NCBI GenBank assembly: GCA_016213175.1 | Contig: JACRBF010000049.1 | Coordinates: forward strand, 1 to 41,933 | DNA length: 41,933 nt | Direction of reading: 5' to 3' | Source of the DNA: Chlamydiia bacterium | GTDB lineage: Bacteria; Chlamydiota; Chlamydiia; Chlamydiales; SM23-39 | In this document: piece by piece, positions 41,887 to 41,933 of the stretch | Layout: every line of letters begins with the position of its first letter | How positions within the stretch are numbered: position 1 is the stretch's first letter | Program-made: the position numbers and the translations under genes | The notes under the pieces: model-generated | What the model was told of the DNA's origin: nothing | Database searches by the model: none | What the model saw: only the letters and a program-made list of their open reading frames with translations

Positions 41887-41933
41887 GATCGCAAGTGGCA
41901 TTGTATTGACTTAATACAATGCCACTTGCGATC
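41887..41933. repeat. Palindrome reaching the right edge of the window
   Basis: GATCGCAAGTGGCATTGTAT and one further T (41887-41907) are matched exactly in inverse at 41913-41933, around the loop GACTT. The arm sequence before it (CGCCGAAAATCGTC, 41873-41886) suggests the palindrome continues beyond the window. The loop ATTGACTTAAT is shared with the nested palindrome at 16736-16899, read on the other strand. Confidence 0.9.

Noticed and set aside
41831-41933. Terminator after lpxA
   Set aside because: The palindrome at 41887 has no T run within the window, so termination there cannot be supported.

Overview
The window looks like a chromosomal segment of a member of the Chlamydiae outside Chlamydiaceae (a Parachlamydiales-type 'environmental' chlamydia). 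The evidence is gene content and order. A two-HTH EUO-like regulator sits next to recJ and a fused secDF. The order purA-uppS-cdsA-cmk/plsC is present, as are hisS/uhpC/dnaE, a chlamydial tail-specific protease next to gltX, bamD-lptE-rsbW-(conserved unknown)-dacF, ksgA with a SurA-like protein, and lnt-lpxC-fabZ-lpxA. From memory these are neighbourhoods of the Chlamydia trachomatis genome (around CT435-453, CT531-534 and CT543-553). purA and a MOMP-like porin of the Legionella type argue against the Chlamydiaceae proper. I cannot assign genus or species.

Layout. 1-2809 (plus strand): a GNAT acetyltransferase, a MOMP-like porin with a clear promoter and terminator, and a proline-rich low-complexity protein that may be secreted. 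2878-13442 (mostly minus): uhpC, dnaE, tsp, gltX and a short CysJ-like reductase, with one tiny plus-strand lipoprotein between gltX and cysJ. 13552-15311: hisS, trxA and tRNA-Leu(CAG). 15325-19950 (minus): purA, uppS, cdsA and a cmk-plsC fusion. 20076-26325 (plus): secDF and recJ, then convergent euo. 26800-30265: an AT-rich regulatory gap and three consecutive unknown genes with C-terminal hydrophobic segments that appear to be diverged paralogues. 30266-30651: a gene-free stretch of hairpins and a perfect 44-bp palindrome. 30652-41830: envelope biogenesis (BamD, LptE, DacF, SurA-like, Lnt, LpxC, FabZ, LpxA), a RsbW-type kinase, and the rRNA methyltransferases KsgA and RsmB.

The most unusual content is a set of long, nearly palindromic intergenic elements of about 170 bp (4041-4211, 5997-6169, 11905-12074, 16656-16993). 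They share a core but carry three different terminal 'caps'. The arms are not random: one arm always carries one version of a short internal segment and the other arm a second version, which predicts a conserved bulged helix with an orientation. Caps also occur alone at 677-712 and 2827-2846. One element carries a second, unrelated palindrome inserted at a TA dinucleotide. The elements fill operon junctions exactly: one cap places a ribosome-binding-site-like AAGAGG just before dnaE and cmk and provides the last codons and stop of cdsA. A further palindrome runs off the right edge and shares its loop sequence with the nested one.

The genes mostly encode translation, replication, lipid/LPS and outer-membrane assembly. 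The porin, the proline-rich protein, the three membrane-tailed unknowns and EUO are the likely developmental or host-facing part. All coordinates and motifs were read by eye. No database search or folding was run.
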